Made by a program: the position numbers and the translations under genes
Shown here: in pieces, positions 6,156 through 7,794 of the stretch
Layout of the letters: the number at the start of each line of letters is the position of its first letter
Position numbering within the stretch: position 1 is the stretch's first letter
Source: Bacteroidota bacterium
GTDB lineage: Bacteria > Bacteroidota > Bacteroidia > Chitinophagales > Chitinophagaceae
NCBI GenBank assembly: GCA_023429365.1
Contig: JAEYVW010000395.1
Location: 1 to 7,794 of the forward strand
Direction of reading: 5' to 3'
Length of the DNA stretch: 7,794 bases
The notes under the pieces: model-generated
Databases searched by the model: none
What the model was told of the DNA's origin: nothing
Seen by the model: the letters and a program-made list of their open reading frames with translations, nothing else

Positions 6156-7794
6156 TCAGGATTTATCGTTTCTTAATACGCCGGCATTGATCGTTTGCTG
6201 TACCTCCAGGGCTTTTTTATAATCTCTTGGGAATACTTTAATAAAATGCTGTAACTGGTTGTCGAGATCATCCAGAATAAATTTAGCCACGGTACTGCCG
6301 GTGAATTCAAAATGGCGCTGAATCATCGTGAAGAGTTCATTCTTGTCTTCCAGTTCGCAACTATCGAGGTCTACCATTTCAGCATTACAGTTTTCCCTGA
6401 ACCTGCCGTTTACATCGTACACATATGCAATACCTCCACTCATACCTGCAGCAAAGTTTCTGCCCGTGTCCCCAAGTATCACCACTTTCCCACCAGTCAT
6501 ATATTCGCAACCATGGTCACCTACGCCTTCTACCACCACGTTGGCACCGGAGTTGCGTACTCCAAAACGTTCGCCCGCTTTCCCACGAATAAATGCTTCA
6601 CCGTTGGTAGCGCCATAAAACGCGACATTACCGATGATGCTGTTTTCTTCCGGCACATAACTGGCTTTCTTATCAGGATAAATGATGAGCCTGGCGCCGC
6701 TAAGACCTTTACCAAAATAATCATTGGCATCACCTTCTATTTCGAGCGTAACTCCCTTTGTGTTGAATGCACCAAAGCTTTGACCAGCCGTGCCGGTAAA
6801 CCTGAAATGAATGGTATCATCGGGAAGACCCGTAGCCCTGTATCGTTTAGTGATCTCGTTTGAAAGGATTGTTCCAACCGTACGATCTGTGTTCACGATA
6901 TCGAATGAAGTTTTCACTGGTTCACGTGATTCCAATGCAGGCTTTGCGGCTTCGAGCAACTTCCAGTCGAGTACTCCGGCCAGGCCATGATCCTGTGCTT
7001 CACTGCAGAATAATCCTGTATAAGGCGAAGCTGGTTCTTTATACAATATAGGTGAGAGATCCAGTCTTTTATACTTCCAGTGTTTGATATCTTCCCTGGG
7101 TTCCAGGTTCTCCACCTGTCCCACCATCTCATTAATAGTTCTATATCCCAATTCAGCCATAATCTCCCGTAATTCCTGTACCATGAATTGGAAGAAGTTT
7201 ACAACATGATCCGCAGCGCCATTAAAGCGTTTTCTCAAATCAGGGTCCTGTGTTGCTACTCCTACAGGACAGGTATTGAGATGGCATTTACGCATGAGAA
7301 TGCAACCTTCCACCACCAAAGCCGCTGTTGCAATACCCCATTCTTCCGCGCCGAGTAGGGTAGCGATAGCGATATCACGGCCGGTTTTCATTTGTCCATC
7401 CGCCTGCACTACCACACGGCTGCGCAATTTATTTTTCACCAGGGTCTGATGTGTTTCTGCAAGACCAAGTTCCCATGGCAGGCCCGCATGCCTGATCGAA
7501 GAAACTGGTGACGCACCTGTACCTCCATCAAATCCGGCGATCAGCACTACATCTGCTTTGGCTTTGGTAACACCGGCTGCAATGGTGCCGACACCTGCCT
7601 TGCTCACCAGTTTTACACTGACCCTGGCGTTGCGGTTTGCATTCTTCAGATCAAAGATCAACTGGGCAAGATCTTCGATCGAATAAATATCGTGGTGGGG
7701 TGGGGGAGAAATCAAACCAACACCCGGCGTGGAATGCCTGGTCCTGCCGATCCATTCGTCCACTTTATGGCCAGGTAACTGACCACCTTCACCG
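6156..7794 (-). CDS. gltB: glutamate synthase large (alpha) subunit, C-terminal part (5' truncated by window edge)
   Basis: This is the catalytic subunit of glutamate synthase, carrying the FMN site where 2-oxoglutarate and ammonia released from glutamine become glutamate. The frame is open to the window edge and reads [10 protein letters not shown] before the GTG at 7763, which is therefore internal. The 545 residues seen are about the last third of a roughly 1500-residue protein. Present are the end of the FMN-binding barrel ([44 protein letters not shown]), the 3Fe-4S cysteines in [12 protein letters not shown] (C-x5-C-x4-C, codons 7269-7304), and the C-terminal beta-helix GXGXG domain (about residues 334-460 of the fragment, with GQSFGAF and [24 protein letters not shown]). 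The N-terminal glutamine amidotransferase domain lies outside the window. The gene reads into gltD 46 bp downstream, giving an NAD(P)H-type two-subunit enzyme. No disruption is seen. Confidence 0.97.
   Translation of the reverse strand, partial: GEGGQLPGHKVDEWIGRTRHSTPGVGLISPPPHHDIYSIEDLAQLIFDLKNANRNARVSVKLVSKAGVGTIAAGVTKAKADVVLIAGFDGGTGASPVSSIRHAGLPWELGLAETHQTLVKNKLRSRVVVQADGQMKTGRDIAIATLLGAEEWGIATAALVVEGCILMRKCHLNTCPVGVATQDPDLRKRFNGAADHVVNFFQFMVQELREIMAELGYRTINEMVGQVENLEPREDIKHWKYKRLDLSPILYKEPASPYTGLFCSEAQDHGLAGVLDWKLLEAAKPALESREPVKTSFDIVNTDRTVGTILSNEITKRYRATGLPDDTIHFRFTGTAGQSFGAFNTKGVTLEIEGDANDYFGKGLSGARLIIYPDKKASYVPEENSIIGNVAFYGATNGEAFIRGKAGERFGVRNSGANVVVEGVGDHGCEYMTGGKVVILGDTGRNFAAGMSGGIAYVYDVNGRFRENCNAEMVDLDSCELEDKNELFTMIQRHFEFTGSTVAKFILDDLDNQLQHFIKVFPRDYKKALEVQQTINAGVLRNDKS

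Noticed and set aside
6312..6863. 183-codon open frame on the + strand opposite gltB
   Set aside because: It lies fully inside the conserved gltB C-terminal domain in antisense and has no recognisable features; long antisense frames are common over such genes.
7761..7763. GTG as the start codon of the gltB gene
   Set aside because: Upstream codons read [10 protein letters not shown] in frame, a known GltB block, so the gene continues past the window.

Overview
The window is a central nitrogen and carbon assimilation locus, most likely from a Bacteroidota member. A relative of the Chitinophagaceae is my best guess; this rests on protein style and not on a search. Supporting signs are the Bacteroidota-type PEP carboxylase (Asp in the FDGRGG loop and a C-terminal RNSA), an OmpL-like/BBP2-type porin next to an ammonium transporter, AT-rich gene spacers, and start codons without a convincing Shine-Dalgarno sequence.

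Layout from left to right: (1) the 3' half of a phosphoenolpyruvate carboxylase gene on the + strand, cut by the left edge; (2) a strong hairpin at 1407-1439 that probably terminates transcription from both sides of a convergent pair; (3) on the - strand, an ammonium transporter gene (amtB) followed after 114 bp by an outer-membrane beta-barrel porin gene, with a structured spacer between them; (4) a 534-bp non-coding stretch holding a very AT-rich amtB upstream region and a rho-independent terminator for the genes to its right; (5) on the - strand, gltB (large subunit of glutamate synthase, cut by the right edge) followed after 46 bp by gltD (small subunit). That spacer is built from short AATTTGAA repeats.

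The genes fit one physiological picture. The porin could let small solutes through the outer membrane, AmtB brings ammonium through the inner membrane, and GltBD turns glutamine plus 2-oxoglutarate into two glutamates. PEP carboxylase refills oxaloacetate and hence 2-oxoglutarate. No glnK/P-II, glutamine synthetase, RNA gene, mobile element or CRISPR array is visible.

I see no evidence of a novel system. The points worth a second look are the porin-AmtB pairing without glnK, the PEP carboxylase active-site substitution, the folded amtB-porin spacer, and the amtB upstream region.
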